A stretch of DNA of 64,000 nt from Gambelia wislizenii (GCA_030847615.1 JAUMIR010000002.1:115948309-116012308); one strand, 5' to 3'; positions 1 to 11,668 are shown, numbered from the stretch's first letter. A program made the numbers and translations. The notes: a model not told the origin generated them from the sequence alone.

Positions 1-413
1 CCTTATGAGGAGAGACTTAGGGAGCTGGGTATGTTTAGCCTGGAAAAAAGACGGTTAAGAGGCGATATGATAGCCCTGTTTAAGTATTTGAAGGGATGTC
101 ACGCTGAGGATGGAGCAGGCTTGTTTTCTGCTGCTCCAGAGACTGGAACACGGAGCAATGGGTGCAAGCTCCAGGAACAGAGATTCCACCTCAACATGAG
201 GAGGAACTTTTTGACAGTAAGAGCTGTTCGGCAGTGGAACACACTCCCTCAGAGCGTGGTGGGGTCTCCTTCCTTGGAGGTCTTTAAACAGAGGCTGGAT
301 GGCCATCTGTCGGGGATGCTTTGATCAAGATTTCCTGCGTGGCAGGGGGGTTGGACTGGATGGCCCTCGTGGTCTCTTCCAACTCTGCAATTCTATGATT
401 CTATGATTCTATG
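1..413 (+). mobile_element. CR1 LINE, 3' end fragment
   Basis: This is the 3' end of a CR1 non-LTR retrotransposon, entering from the left edge of the window. The open frame to about 324 carries the typical CR1 reverse-transcriptase C-terminus ([38 protein letters not shown]). It is followed by a short 3' UTR and the diagnostic tail of ATTCTATG repeats ending at 413. The frame is intact over the visible part, but the element is certainly 5' incomplete in this window. Related copies lie at 7290, 15301, 17036, 28384, 37375 and 49597. Confidence 0.93.
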
Positions 414-797
414 TCACTGGGAGGTCCTCGCACTTCTGGGTGTGATCGGGACAGCCAGGTAAGTAACACCCTTCCCCCACCCCCGGGTTACTTGTAATTT
501 TAAAAATCTGTTTAGGGGCTTTGTTTTATTTTTTGACGTTTGGTTGGGGTATTAGGTTTAAATTTCCCGCACAATCGTTCTCTCGCAAGAACAAGTATGA
601 TTTGGTTTCACTGCAGTAAAAGCAGCTTTACGACAGCTGCCTTTACTGCAGTGAAGCCAAGGGGAAGGGGAGCCATTTCTATTCCACAAAAAACGTAAGT
701 GTTTGAAAAGTTTTTTTTTTTTTAATGTTACAGGGACGGGAGTGGGACGGGAGTGGGGAGGGGTAGTGGGACAGATATGATCCGTGTGATAATCTCC
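414..797 (+). mobile_element. Partial Harbinger-like element (TTATCAGAC family)
   Basis: The order of short motifs matches the second half of the complete copy at 1425-2000: a 'gatcgggacagccaggtaagt' type stretch shortened here, 'cccgcacaatcgttctcgc'-like sequence, then a degenerate right end reading CGTGTGATAATCTCC. The left half is missing where the CR1 tail ends, so it was probably truncated by or before the CR1 insertion. No coding capacity is seen. Confidence 0.5.
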
Positions 798-999
798 AAA
801 ACCTTTTTATTCTAAAACAGTTTATGGCTGTTGAGAAAGCAACTTTTCATATATTGGTGCTGTAACTTTTATGCAGTGGGGAGGGAATATGTTTCTAAAG
901 TCTTGCTTGGTTGCTTAATATATCTAATACTGTAGACATTTAAACATCACCTGCAGTTCATTTTCATTTGAGCTTGTTTTTGTCTATTTTCACCTGTAC

Positions 1000-1080
1000 C
1001 TGCTTTAATTTTGTTGTGAGCTGCCTTGAATCCAACTCCCAAGAGAAAGATGGGATATATGTCAAATAAATAAATAAATA
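1000..1080 (+). mobile_element. LINE 3' tail (L2/CR1-type) with ATAA repeat
   Basis: The stretch TTGTTGTGAGCTGCCTTGA followed by a purine-rich segment and an (AAAT)n tail is the usual 3' end of an L2/CR1-group LINE in reptiles. No coding part remains. The flanks (798-999 and 1081-1424) show nothing recognisable. Confidence 0.5.
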
Positions 1081-1424
1081 TTGCAATTCTGATTCTATTA
1101 ATTTCCTCTTTTCAAATCCTGCACATTTTATTGCTTCCTGCTGCATCTGGCTAATGAAACTACCTCCTAGTTTTAATTTTATTGCTCTTCCATTTAATTG
1201 CCTTATCTGATTACTTCATTGTTGCATTTTGTTCCCATGGACTGGGGAGGCTTTAATGATCAATTTCCTCCCCCTCCCCCAATATTTATGCAATATGTGC
1301 TATTTATTTTTTAGTGAAAGGATATTGATTTTGAAAAGCTCCTGACCCCCTCCCAAATCACATTGGGAACAGAAACTAACACTGGCATAATTCAGAGATA
1401 TTGTTCAAAGAGGGAAAGAGATTA

Positions 1425-2000
1425 AGGACATTATCAGACACATCAAATACGGTGTCATAATGACGCCACATAAACACGAAAGGGCGTGCATACCAGATGA
1501 CATTGCCCTTTTGCATTTACATCTTGTCCAAAACCTGTCATATTTTATTGATGGCTTAAGCTGTCAATAGATCTCCCCTAGCACTTTTGTGAGGGCATTG
1601 CCAGCGTTTGAATCTGTACACCATTGTAATGATGTGAATGCAGTGTCAATGGTCAGTCCAGCCAGAACACATCCAGGTGAGATCGTGACATCCAGGTAGA
1701 TGTCACGTTCTTTTTATGACCCTCTGCAATTTACTTTTAAGTTTTTAAGTGCTTAGTGTAAGTTTTCGAGTGTTATTTTGAAGTTTTTTAAAAATTCCCA
1801 CGCTATATATTCTCGCAAGAATACGTGGGATTTCAAATGAGGAAGTGAATGGAGCTCTGTCTCTCTTCTGTCATTGCCAGGAAAGTCTTTCCATGGGATA
1901 GAAGGTAAGTGTGGCATGGGGAGTTCTTTTGTAAGCATAAAAATGGCAAAGTTAAGCCGGGAAAAGAATGAGGTTTAGTGGGGTGGTCTGATAAAGTCCT
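1425..2000 (+). mobile_element. Non-autonomous Harbinger-like element, TTATCAGAC family, complete copy
   Basis: Element of about 575 bp. It starts GGACATTATCAGAC and ends GTCTGATAAAGTCC, an imperfect terminal inverted repeat. TAA lies on both sides, a 3-bp target-site duplication as expected of PIF/Harbinger elements. There is no open frame of note. At least four other copies occur in the window (16586, split copy 18534/24329, 31242, 34943). The superfamily call rests on the 3-bp duplication only, because no transposase is present. Confidence 0.68.
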
Positions 2001-3097
2001 AAGAAAGATCTTTAAGTCCCCCTATTATCAACAGTCCTGCTCAAGTCCTGCAAACTCAGGACTTCCTTGATTCCTTGATTTTCTTCTTTTCCCCCTGTCC
2101 TGTATCTTACCAAACATTATTGTCTTTTCTAATGAGTCATGTCTTCTTATTATTCATCCCAAGCCATGATTAAAAGGAAGAAACAAATAAGAGCAAAATC
2201 TATAAATGGGCAGTTTTTAATAGATGTGAGCATGGACTTCTGCTGAATAAGTCTCCGTTTTGAGTAAATGTTGTAGAATTATTTTGGTTGTGAGGGTAGC
2301 CATGACGTTAACTGTGATACATTAACTGCGATGTGAAACTCCATTTTGAGTCTGCTGGAAGCAATCCCAAATCTTCTCAAGCTCAGAACTCTTTGGGTAG
2401 AATCATTCATCCTCCTGCTACATAGTGACTACTTAAACATTTGCTGCATGATGGCTCTGATCTTGTGGAGAGCACTTCACCTGTAGGTTTGACCACACAC
2501 CAGAAAGTGATATTAAACAAAGAGCGTTTGGAGTACTCCAGTGCAGTCCATTAACTCTCAGACAACCCTAAAAATGTGGGCCATACATTTTAATATGTCT
2601 TGCTTCTCTCCTTCCTCTTGGAGGCTATTTTCTCTTTCAATTCAAGTTTCAGTCCAAAACAGGACCCTCTCATCATCTACTTTCTCTCCCCAAACATTGG
2701 CCTCTTTCTCATCCATGCTCCTTGTGACATTTCCTTGGTGACTGTTTACAGCAAGAAGGAAGATTTATGGCAAATCTTGGCTCCTGGTTTCTTTGAGCTG
2801 CTCCTTCCTCTAAATACAGCCTCTGGGAGGGATTACTGAGTGGGCCTTTTCAGGGGAGGACAACCCAGAACAATCTATGCATGTTCCATGTTCCTGTATT
2901 TGGAAGGCCAAACTAAAGCTATTCCAAAGAGTCAAGCACATCTGTCCTAGAAAAGACAGCAGCAAACACTTTCAAGGTAGAGATGGAGAAATGGCAAAGG
3001 GAGGCTGAAAATAGCAATCCCATGTGAAAACACAAGTGCAATGCAATCAAACCTATGCATTGTGAAGTCGAAGCCCAGAAAAAAACCAAGGAAAACC
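2001..3097. other. Unassigned intergenic DNA
   Basis: About 1.1 kb with no protein motif, RNA gene or clear repeat end that I recognise. Short open frames here have no family resemblance. Confidence 0.5.
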
Positions 3098-3172
3098 TAT
3101 GCATATTTACTCAGAAGTAGCACCCACTGTATTTAATGGGAATTACTCCTAGATAAGTGTGCACAGGATTGA
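3098..3172 (+). repeat. Short interspersed repeat, 'ACTCAGAAGTA' type
   Basis: The pattern TTTACTCAGAAGTA ... GTATTTAATGGGA ... AATTACTCCTAGATAAGTG ... AGGATTG is a short repeat seen again at 41045-41125 and 59800-59885. The central part is an imperfect palindrome. It resembles a common reptile interspersed repeat, but I cannot name the family. Confidence 0.5.
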
Positions 3173-3514
3173 AATAATTCCTCGCCCTCATTATGATTAT
3201 TATTAGTTCAAAAATAGACTTTATAAACACAGGGTGCATTGCCATCCAATAGAGAAGCAACAGCAGAACCACTAGCTAACACGAGTTCAAGGCAACAGCC
3301 CTGTTATAACCTTCTCTTCCTGGAAAGCTACTTCTTTCTTCTCAATGCAAAATTCATGCCAACTCTGCTCAGGAATTAATCATATACATGTCTCATTCCC
3401 AACGTATCCATTGGCTTTCCAGTGGGTATATGGAAAGGAAAGCAGACATGAATTTATTTCTACATGGCATTATACACAACACCATATTTACCCTTCCTTA
3501 GGCTTTAAGGTCAA

Positions 3515-3735
3515 ATCCTGATGCCCTCCCCCCGTTGTCATTGGGATGGTGACTCAACTCCAAACTTTTGTCTGGACTTTAAAGGAGCTATTCAAGGTGC
3601 TGAACGTATTTTAGGAATAGGCTCCAGCATCTTAAATATTTCCTTTAAAGTCTGGACTGAAACTTGGATTGGGATCACTGCTTCACTGACATGGGAGCCA
3701 TCCAGCCACCACTGGGGATTCAGTTCTTGGGCCAC
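3515..3735. repeat. Palindromic MITE-like repeat, family 1
   Basis: Two arms are inverted copies of each other: GATGGTGACTCAACTCCAAA ... TCTGGACTTTAAAGGA against the complement of TTTAAAGTCTGGACTGAAA ... GGATTGGGATCACTG. A second copy of the same hairpin is at 18125-18300. No coding capacity is visible; this is probably a foldback MITE. Confidence 0.6.
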
Positions 3736-4106
3736 TACCAAACTCAAGATATAAACTCATGATAACACAAGAGACAAGCAGAGAAATCTGAAGCTACAGG
3801 TAGAATAAGTAGGTACAATGGCTGGACTCCCATACATGCTTCCAGGGACCCTCTCACACTGCACAATTGCAGAGCTATGAGTCCACTTTAACTGTCATGG
3901 CAACATCCTATGGCAGTGATGGGCAACCATTTGAGCTTGGTGTGTCAAACGTCGCCAAAAAACTGAGCATAACTCGGGTGGTGTGTCACTTTGAGGAAAA
4001 AACATTATTTCACGATATTTATCATTTAATCAACAATATTATTAATTCTTTATTAATAATTAATGAGCTGTCACAACTCATGTGACAACTGAGTAATCAA
4101 AATGTA

Positions 4107-5450
4107 CAGTCATCCCTTTACATTCGTGGGGGTTAGGTTCCAAAGACCCCTGCAAATGTGAAAAATCTGTGAATAATAACAGACCCCTTGGCCTCCCGAA
4201 AGTGGCGACAGGGCCCTTGGACACCCTGTCGCTACTTTCCCCCCCATCTCCCCTGGCCTCCCAAAAGAGGCGATGGGGCCTCCGGAGGCCCCGTCGCTAC
4301 TTTCCCCCCACCTCCCCCGGCCTCCCTCTGACCCATGGGTTTATTTTGGGGGGGACACCTCACCCACGAGTGAAGCAGGGAAAGATATAAAATAGGTGGA
4401 CTTACCTGCTGGAGGCAGAGGAAGGCTGGGGGGCACGGTAGTGAGTGTGGAGCAAGGCGGAGTTGGAGACGAGGAGGCAACCTGAGTTAGCCATGGAGCA
4501 GAGCATGTGTTGCTGGCTAGCCCAGGAGCTATTATGCGGGCAGCTCCTCGGCTCCCAGACCCTCGGCTTCTTCCCTTCACAGCACTTACTCCCCCTCTCC
4601 ACAACGCCACATGCACACACAGACACGCACACGCGCATTCTCCCCCTTCCCTCTTTTGGCAGCTCCACTGTATGGAGCTATTTAGGAGGGCTCCAATGGA
4701 GAAGCTGTGCGTGGTGCCTTGGGCTCAAACAAGAGGCCCACCACCCGCTGCCTTCCCCGGCCTTTCTCTGAGGCTTTGAAGCCTCAGAGCCCCCTCGGTA
4801 AGGCTGGGGAGAGGCCAGGCACCCTCCTTCCCTCCCTCCCACCCACCACCTTCCCTGGCCTTTCCAAGGCGGCTCCGATGCTTCGAATCCATGGAGCCCC
4901 CTCTGGAAGGCCGGGCGGCCACCCTCCCACTTGCCCGGCATCTTCCCCGGCCTTTCCGAGGTGGCTCTGAGGCTTCAGAGCCCCCTCGGGAAGGCCGGGG
5001 AGAGGCCAGGCAAAGTCCCCCCTCCCACCTGCCGCTTTCCCCGGCCTTTCCGAGGCGGCTCTAAGGTTTCGAAGCCTCAGAGCCCCCTCAGAAAGGCCGG
5101 GGAGAGGCCGGGCGGCAACCCTCCCACTATCCCGCTATCTCGCCATCTTCCCTGGTAGAGTCCCGCCCACCGGCCACCTTACCTGGCCTTTCCGAGGGGG
5201 CTCTGGGGAAGCACGGCAGGCCTCAAGGGTGGTAGTGGCCAGGTGGGGGCTCCACCCACCCTCCCTAAAGTGGCGATTGGGGCTTCATAGCCCTGCCCAC
5301 CACTTTCCTCCACCCTCCCTAAAGTGGCAATCGGGTCTTTGTAGCCCCGCATTCCACCTTTCTCCCCCCTACCTAAAGTGAAGATTTGAAGCCTGGATTG
5401 CCACTTTAGGGAGGGTGGTGAGGTTGCGGGTGAGGGCGGAGGGGAGGAGG
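4107..5450 (+). mobile_element. Pogo/Tigger-like element nested in the hAT; right end unclear
   Basis: It starts CAGTCATCCCTTTACATTCG after a TA, with a following inverted partner GCAAATGTGAAAAATCTG. This closely matches the start of the complete element at 32556 (CAGTCGTCCCTTCACATTCG). The interior shares that element's GC-rich CTCCGGAGGCCC-type palindromes. A matching right terminus is not seen before the hAT end, so it is degraded or deleted there; 5450 is an estimate. Confidence 0.55.
4750..5210. repeat. GC-rich palindromic minisatellite, about 90-100 bp unit
   Basis: About 4.5 units, each containing CCCCGGCCTTTCCGAGG ... TCAGAGCCCCCTC ... GAAGGCCGGGGAGAGGCC. Each unit can fold on itself because its CGGCCTTTCC-type part pairs with the GGAAGGCCGG-type part. 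Open frames on both strands are a by-product of the repeat, not genes. Confidence 0.75.
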
Positions 5451-5690
5451 CCTACGGCCACGTGTCACCACAAATGGCTACGCATGTCAGTGCTGACACG
5501 CGTGTCATAGGTTCGCCATCACCGTCCTATGGACTCCTGGGATTTGGCATTAGAAAGAGGAGTTTAGAATTCTCAACCAGAGAGGTCTAATACCTCACCA
5601 GACTACAAATCCCACAGTTCCATAGGATGTTGCCATGGCAGTTAAAGTGGAATCATAGTGCTATAATTCTGTAGTGTGGAAGGGCCCCTG

Positions 5691-6055
5691 TTTAGGCTTG
5701 CTCTCTGATTTGAAAAACAGACCACCAAAGGAGCACAGTGTAATGCTTGACCTTACCCAACTCTTCTCCCAGGCGCATATGCCAGACTTCATAGGAAGCG
5801 GGCCTGACAACCTTGTTCAAAAAACCCCAAAACAACTAACATGAGACATTGCCCACAGATCATGAAGTCTTTCAGAAATGGCAGAGAGGGGATCTGAGGA
5901 AGAAGGCATTAGAGGAATGGCAAAGGTCAGACAGGGAGAATGTGTGCCAAAGAAACGAGCCCTGCTTCTGAAAACCCAAAGGAGCACAGAATGCTCAAAA
6001 AGACTGCCTCCAAACCCAGGCCATTATTTCAGACCAATTCCATCTGGGAGGAAAA

Positions 6056-6096
<41 letters not shown>

Positions 6097-7289
6097 AGAA
6101 GCAGATAACAGAAGGATCGCATGCACTGTCTTCCTCCCAGGGCTTATTAAAATAGTTTCCCTGGACCCTCCTACGCCCACCCTCTGCTCTTCCAATTACA
6201 GTGGGATGCAGAAGAAAATATATTTGAAGGCGGGGGGAAGCTTTTTGATTAAAAGAAAATGCTGTAGAGCTTTCATGTTTCAAACCAGGGAGGGAGAAAG
6301 ACTTAATGAGAGAGAGTTCAGAACAGGGATTTCAAAAGAAGCTACAGACTGAATGCTTACACTGGCCTCCAAAATGCACTGATCATCTTCTACAGCCCGA
6401 AAGGATAGAGATTAGAAGTTCCCAACAGACATGCACAGGCTCTTTAAACATCACTTTATTTTTGTTTTATCTTCAGGAGCTTTCCATTTTGAAGAGGGTG
6501 ATGGGCATTGGCACTCTCTCAGCTGAGCGCTCACAACCAGCTGTAGGATTCCTGAAACAGGTGCAAGAGAACAAGGCTTGCCTCCCTCTTATTCCACCTG
6601 CTATTTTCCCCATGAATGTATCCTCCCAGACAGACACTTCTAGAGCTGATGTCATCTCCAAGCATCCGCATCTCTGGTTAGATTGCTAATGTGGGCAGGA
6701 TGGGGCGAGATTGATGGTGACAATGGGTCCCTTAGGAATGTGTCAGAGACCACCCACTTCTTTCTGTGAAACTATTCAACAGCCAGCAGCCACAATGACT
6801 CCTGGCATGTGTTGACCTGCTCCAGATTGGAGCAGATGACCTTGAGATGAAAATCCTCTGTATTCAAATCCTTTGCTCGCTTTTTTTCTCTCTCTTGCCT
6901 GCCCTGTCAATGCATTCCCAACTCGTGACAGCGACAGGCAGAAAATGCTTTTCTGCAACAGACACCAGTTGTTTATATAAGGCCACACACAATGTTCCTT
7001 GGACCTAATCTGCAAACTTTGTACCATTCCAGTTGCTGCACCACATAAGCTTTTCCGTCTTCAGCATTTGGCTTCACCCTCCCCAGCTTTCAGGCTAGTC
7101 TAATAGCCACATTTAGTACTTACGAATTCTTTGCTTGCCATTGGGGGCATATCATAACTACAATCATATTTTAAAAATAAAAGCATATGTTGTTTGTGAT
7201 AATTTGAAACCCTTTATATTCAATGGTGCATATTTATACCATAATTGTCCCTGTACTGTAGACATATGTAATGCTTTGAAAACCTGTAA
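5691..7289. other. Unassigned intergenic DNA with an AT microsatellite
   Basis: A pure (AT)n run lies at about 6058-6090. The 127-codon open frame at 6306-6689 resembles no family I know, has low-complexity-free but unremarkable composition, and is not supported as a gene. No RNA gene or clear repeat boundary is seen. Confidence 0.5.
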
Positions 7290-7545
7290 AATCTGTTTAA
7301 CCAGGGCTGGCAATGGGGCAAGAGAAATGAACAGCCATATGCATTTATACAATACTTCTTTGGAATGGAATAGGCTGCCTCACAGGTTGGTGGACTTGCC
7401 TTCTTTGGAGGTCTTTTAAACATAGGCTGGATAGCCATCTTTCAGGAGTGCTTCCATTGTGCATTCCTGCATGGCAGGGGTTGGACTAGACGGCTCTTGT
7501 GGTCCCTTCCAGCTCTGGGCTTCTATGATTCCATTCTATTTCATG
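7290..7545 (+). mobile_element. Diverged CR1 3' end fragment
   Basis: The translated stretch EWNRLPHRLVDLPSLEVF followed by CATGGCAGGGGTTGGACTAG and TTCTATGATTCC is a CR1 C-terminus and 3' UTR. It is older and more diverged than the copy at 1-413. Confidence 0.8.
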
Positions 7546-7740
7546 ATAAACAATGTTTATATCATACCACCTTCAGCTTTAGAAGAGCAGGGATGATTTT
7601 CTCTTGACTCCCACAAAAAGCACATGTGACAGACAGTACAAGTTGATCAGAAATACACACCTTGCAATCCCACCTGACACTGTTTGGTTGGGCTGCTTTG
7701 TATTGTCCTATTGTTTTAATTCTAATATAGGGCTTAAATA

Positions 7741-7975
7741 CTCTAAAGGCAGCAGATCCCTAAAGGCACCAGATCCCTTCTGATCTTGGAACTTAAGCAG
7801 GGTCATCCCTGGTTCATACTTGGATGGGAGACCACCAACAAATACCAGGTGCTGTAGGGTATATTTTAGAGGAAGGAACTGGCAAAACCACCTCTGAGTA
7901 TTCCTTGCCTTAAAAAACCCTATGAAATTCATGGGGTCACCATAAGTTGATAGGCTACTTGAAGGCACACACTTG
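7741..7975 (+). mobile_element. 5S rRNA-derived SINE with BovB-like tail
   Basis: The head (about 7765-7860) is clearly derived from 5S ribosomal RNA: TTCTGATCTTGGAACTTAAG, GCAGGGTC, TACTTGGATGGGAGACC and CCAGGTGCTGTAGG in the correct order, covering the internal promoter of 5S genes. The body (GTATTCCTTGCCTTAAAAAACCC) and tail (GGGGTCACCATAAGTTGATAGG, then CTTGAAGGCACAC) resemble the 3' end of BovB-mobilised squamate SINEs. It is not a functional 5S gene, given the substitutions in the control region. Confidence 0.85.
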
Positions 7976-9329
7976 AAGGCATACACACATGCCAGTCCTG
8001 TACCCAGCTTATTGTAAGTAATCCATATTGATCCATAGGAGTACACTGCTGTGTCTGACAAAGGGAATGGCAAGAAGCTTTCTCAGCTGGAGACATCAAG
8101 CACCACCAGGAATTTGAATTGTTGAGCTAAATGTCAAGCCATGTGTTAGACAGGTGATAAGTGTCAGTTTCATCCCACATGAAGGAATCCCTATGTAAAG
8201 AGCACTGAGGAATGTAGGCTTTTTGAAGACTGTGTTGCTTTTAGTATGTTATTCTATCTGTACACACACATAGCTTTTGCACTTTCCCTTTGGGATTATC
8301 AGTGCTCATATTAATAAATTAAGAGTCTCACTGCAATTCTAAACTGGGTCAGTACTGACATGAAGAGCACAGATGCCCCACTGCCCTTCCAGTGAATTCC
8401 GCAAGCAAGTTATTGGCAAAAGGACCTGCTAAACTAATAGTGCCAAGCTAGAAATTCATCAACTCTGGATGTGAAGCCATATTGGTCTCTTATGTTGCAT
8501 TGTTCTTGCTCCAACAATCCTCCAACATGGCTTTCGTAAACCACAGAAGGGCCCTTAAAGCTATCATTGGACACAATCCATCATTGCCAATATTTTTCAG
8601 GCAAGGCTTCTCATCTTTTAACAATTGTGTAACTGTGTGCTTTTGAGCATTTTTGCTTTGCATCATAGTTTCTTACTGAGTTTGTTAAACTGATGAAAAT
8701 TAATCATGCTCAAAATACATCTTCTTCTGTTAATGAGTTGATGCAGCTCTTCTTTTTTGCTGTACCCTACTGCAGGCCAGGTTCAACAGAAAAATACAGA
8801 ATGCCACAATTATATCTTTATTTAAATTTGATACCAACACTTTAACACTTGAAAGAGAAGTAAATGCCAATTCAAACCTAGTCAATGCCCCTGGAGCGCC
8901 AGAATGTCTCTATATATAATTAGTAAAGGGCTGGATTTGTACTTTTTGTAACCATCCCACTTCAGTGTCAGAAAGCTTTGCCAGACTTTGTTCTAATGAT
9001 AAGGGTTTGCCTATTAAAAATAGCTCTTTAATTATATATAATCCTTTCTCTTTCCATTGTTCATATTGTTTGTATGTATTTATCTCCATGTTTAAAGTTA
9101 GGATATAATAAGAAAGTGCACAGAGGTGACATAGGAGGAGCTAAAAATGTGGAATAGATCTTTCAAATGCTGAACATTTCTGAAAGGAAGGGGTTAACAA
9201 TACTATTTAATGTATCTTTAGAAAGTGGAAGAAATATTAATGAAGCTCTATATAAAGAAGAGTCATCACTCTCCATTTGAATTCATGCTATCTCTTCATT
9301 TATCTTAACAAATCAACAAATTTGTTTTA
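7976..9329. other. Unassigned intergenic DNA
   Basis: AT-rich sequence with no recognisable gene. Some of the right part may belong to the L1 remnant that follows, but I cannot support a boundary. Confidence 0.45.
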
Positions 9330-9735
9330 GCTGAAATGTCCAGTAATAGATAAGCAAATGGCCAAACCCTCCAAAGTAGTTTGCTTATACAGTATTTAAT
9401 TTTGTTTAACAAATCTAATGGTTTTATTATTCCCTATAATTTTTTCCATTGTTTCATTTTGGGGGGAGGTTGTTTCTTGTTTGAAACAGAAACAAGAACT
9501 TAGGGAGAATATGTGCTTTAACAGTCATTAGTTTTTCCAGTATACTCGGTTTCCATTTATTCCAATCTTTTAATTTCCTTCTGGTATATTTAAAAATCAA
9601 ATTATAATTCCAATAGGATAACTTGGAGGTATCCTTTGTTAATAAATCCCCAAGTATCTAAAACTTGAGAAACTTAAGAGGGAAGTTTGTCAGGTTCATC
9701 AGTTGTTTTTTACTTTTTAAAAATAATCATTAGGA
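9330..9735 (-). mobile_element. L1 ORF2 fragment, degraded
   Basis: On the minus strand the translation contains KDWNKWKPSILEKL and VKAHILPKFLFLFQT, the segment just after the reverse transcriptase in L1 ORF2 (compare KMNILPRMIFLFQTIP in the L1 at 47308). Stops and frame changes mark it as dead. Confidence 0.6.
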
Positions 9736-10380
9736 TATACTAAATTTGAGTAAAAGTGGCCATTTGTGTCCATAACAATATCTGTGTTCAGAATGAGCTC
9801 TGCCCAAACAACCCCAAAACAACTGCTCCCAGGAACAGAGGAGCAGAACTTATTGCTGAATCCTTGGCTCATGGCTCAGTAGTAAGCAGGTGTGAGACAG
9901 CTGTCACTCATATGACTATCAGTTCCTGGGGAGTTTGCATATCCTTTTTGCTTTTGGCCCAGTCTTTCTCCCACTACTCACAAGCAATTTACTATTGCTG
10001 GATGGCCCCCTCCTGTTATAGAGAATGCAGAAGCAGCTGTGTGGGTAAAAAAAAAATCCACATTATAGCAATACTTTTATTAGGCCAAACAAACAAACAA
10101 AAAACCCAAATGTGCAACCTCCTGTTAGGGGCCATTACTGGCCAACAGTGGCTCAGATTAGTAACTGATTTAGCCATCATTTCAAGTATTCCAAGGGAAG
10201 TGATAAGAGGTCTGTGGTTCTCTGTGGCAGAACAGAAATCCCCTGAATTAATTAATTAATTACAGACAGTGAGCAACAGCTGCTGTTCTCTTGGAAGAAA
10301 TAGGTTTGACACAATTGGCAAAAGTGACATATTGCAACAACAAAACAAGGTTCCCACCTGGACTTAATAACTACTGAGAT

Positions 10381-10793
10381 ACAAATTATTATACTATTTT
10401 TCTGAAGATATAGTAAAGACAATAGATCTAACCAATATATGTGTGTATTTTTAGTGTATTGTGAATCACCAGTGGTCATACATAACCAAGAAACATCATA
10501 TAATGACATCCATATAGTGCAATCAGATTATAATAATATAAGTGTTATACAGTCACTTTTCTAAATACTCATTACAATAGTAAGAACTTCATTAATAGTT
10601 AGCCAAGATATTGTTCATGACAAGAACATAGTAATACATAAACTTCATATAGGTAACAATAGCTTTTCTTGAAAAAATAAATCTTAATTACAATGTTATG
10701 AAAATACAATTTGCCTGAAGATAACTGTAGACTAGATATTACATAACAGTCCAGAAACAATTTCACTAATTGTAGACTGTCCTGCTGGTACCT
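10381..10793. repeat. Left inverted arm of a Penelope-like element
   Basis: This roughly 410-bp block recurs in inverted orientation at 12010-13036 (interrupted there). For example, ACTATTTTTCTGAAGATATA here pairs with TATATCTTCAGAAAATTAGT there, and GTCCTGCTGGTACC pairs with GTACCAGCAGGACTG. Inverted pseudo-LTRs flanking an endonuclease segment are known for Penelope-like elements. Confidence 0.75.
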
Positions 10794-10838
10794 ACAATCA
10801 CCATTAATTAATTCAAACTAAGTGTTAAGTCATTATCG

Positions 10839-11275
10839 GTGTGTTGCGATCAGACTTATAATACTAAGGTTTTCGTGCATCCCGTATTAAAGGACAGGTA
10901 CATCCTAAAATCTTTTTTCAAATTGTGGGACAAAATATGTAGTACAGTATATGTAATTATTTGTCCTTGTGGCCTTTTATACACAGGACAAACAAGCAGA
11001 CCAATACGTTCTTGCATGACAGAGCACAAAAGCAGAATCTACAACAAAAGTTTAGAAAATTCATTAGTAGAACATTATGTTTTGAAGAATCACCTTCCTG
11101 AATTGCTTAGATATGTTGTCATGGAAGTACAGTAATTAAAATGAAATCATATGTTAGGTTCAACATTCAAAACAAACTCTTACAGTATGGGGCTTATTGG
11201 ATATATAGATTACGATCCATACAACCTTATGGTCTCAATGAACGCATTGAATTTTCAGCATTTTTATAATGATAT
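10839..11275 (+). pseudogene. Penelope-like retroelement, GIY-YIG endonuclease domain
   Basis: The first frame (to 11135) holds VIICPCGLLYTGQTSRPI, the GIY-YIG-type core of Penelope endonucleases (here LLYTGQTSRPI), then MTEHKSRI and LVEHYVLKNH. After a frame change the C-terminus continues as GAYWIYRLRSIQPYGLNERI around 11190-11250, the expected end of a Penelope protein. No reverse transcriptase is attached on this strand. Frame breaks make it a pseudogene. It sits between the inverted arms at 10381 and 12010. Confidence 0.82.
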
Positions 11276-11668
11276 ATCTGTTAAAATTCAGTATGGATAT
11301 TTCAGCCACTTTAACATAGGTTCCACATGTGAGGTAGACTGTATCTGTAAGAACCTTAGGCAATGCAAGTTAAGTCACCTAGAAATCACTAATGGAAAGT
11401 ATAAAAGAAAGGCAGAGTGAAAGGTCAGTTTACCCACTGCCGCCAATACAGCGTTCCATGATGTGTATCATCCTAATGTTATGAAGGTAAATATATATTA
11501 TATTATAAAAATATTACTCATATTATAAAGTCTATGTGTTAGATGATATACTTACTTTTATCATATGTAGATAGTCTGTATCAGATAATTGGGATGGGAC
11601 TGCAAGAATAAGCACTGAGGAAAACAACATTGTTGAAATGGCTATTGATACTTCCTAGGCTCTGCCAT

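Larger units (their letters stand above)
3914..5524. mobile_element. Non-autonomous hAT element with 8-bp target-site duplication
   Basis: The left end is CAGTGATGGGCAACC and the right end GGTTCGCCATCACCG, a near-perfect terminal inverted repeat of hAT type. TCCTATGG is duplicated on both sides (3906-3913 and 5525-5532), the 8-bp duplication typical of hAT. hAT-type sequence near the right end carries the inner palindrome CATGTCAGTGCTGACACGCG. Most of the interior (from 4107) is a second, nested pogo-like element with GC-rich tandem repeats. No transposase frame is seen. Confidence 0.82.
3843..5690. mobile_element. Palindromic hAT-like MITE split by a later hAT insertion
   Basis: The outer element starts CAGGGACCCTCTCACACTGC and ends with the complement of CAGGGGCCCTTCCACACTAC. 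Its halves (3843-3913 and 5525-5690) are inverted: ACTTTAACTGTCATGGCAAC against GTTGCCATGGCAGTTAAAGT. The 1.6 kb between them is a younger hAT element, so the original MITE was about 230 bp. The same palindromic core recurs at 18322, 29283, 40680, 42957, 43992 and 45192. Confidence 0.7.

Noticed and set aside
6306..6689. 127-codon open frame
   Set aside because: No family resemblance, no splice or promoter context, and a length that occurs by chance in a window this size.
7765..7860. A functional 5S rRNA gene
   Set aside because: The control region has several substitutions and a SINE body and tail follow directly; there is no T-run terminator where a 5S gene should end.
9756..10259. 167-codon open frame starting MAICVHNN
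   Set aside because: No recognised motif; it overlaps poly-A and simple repeats, so not supported as a gene.
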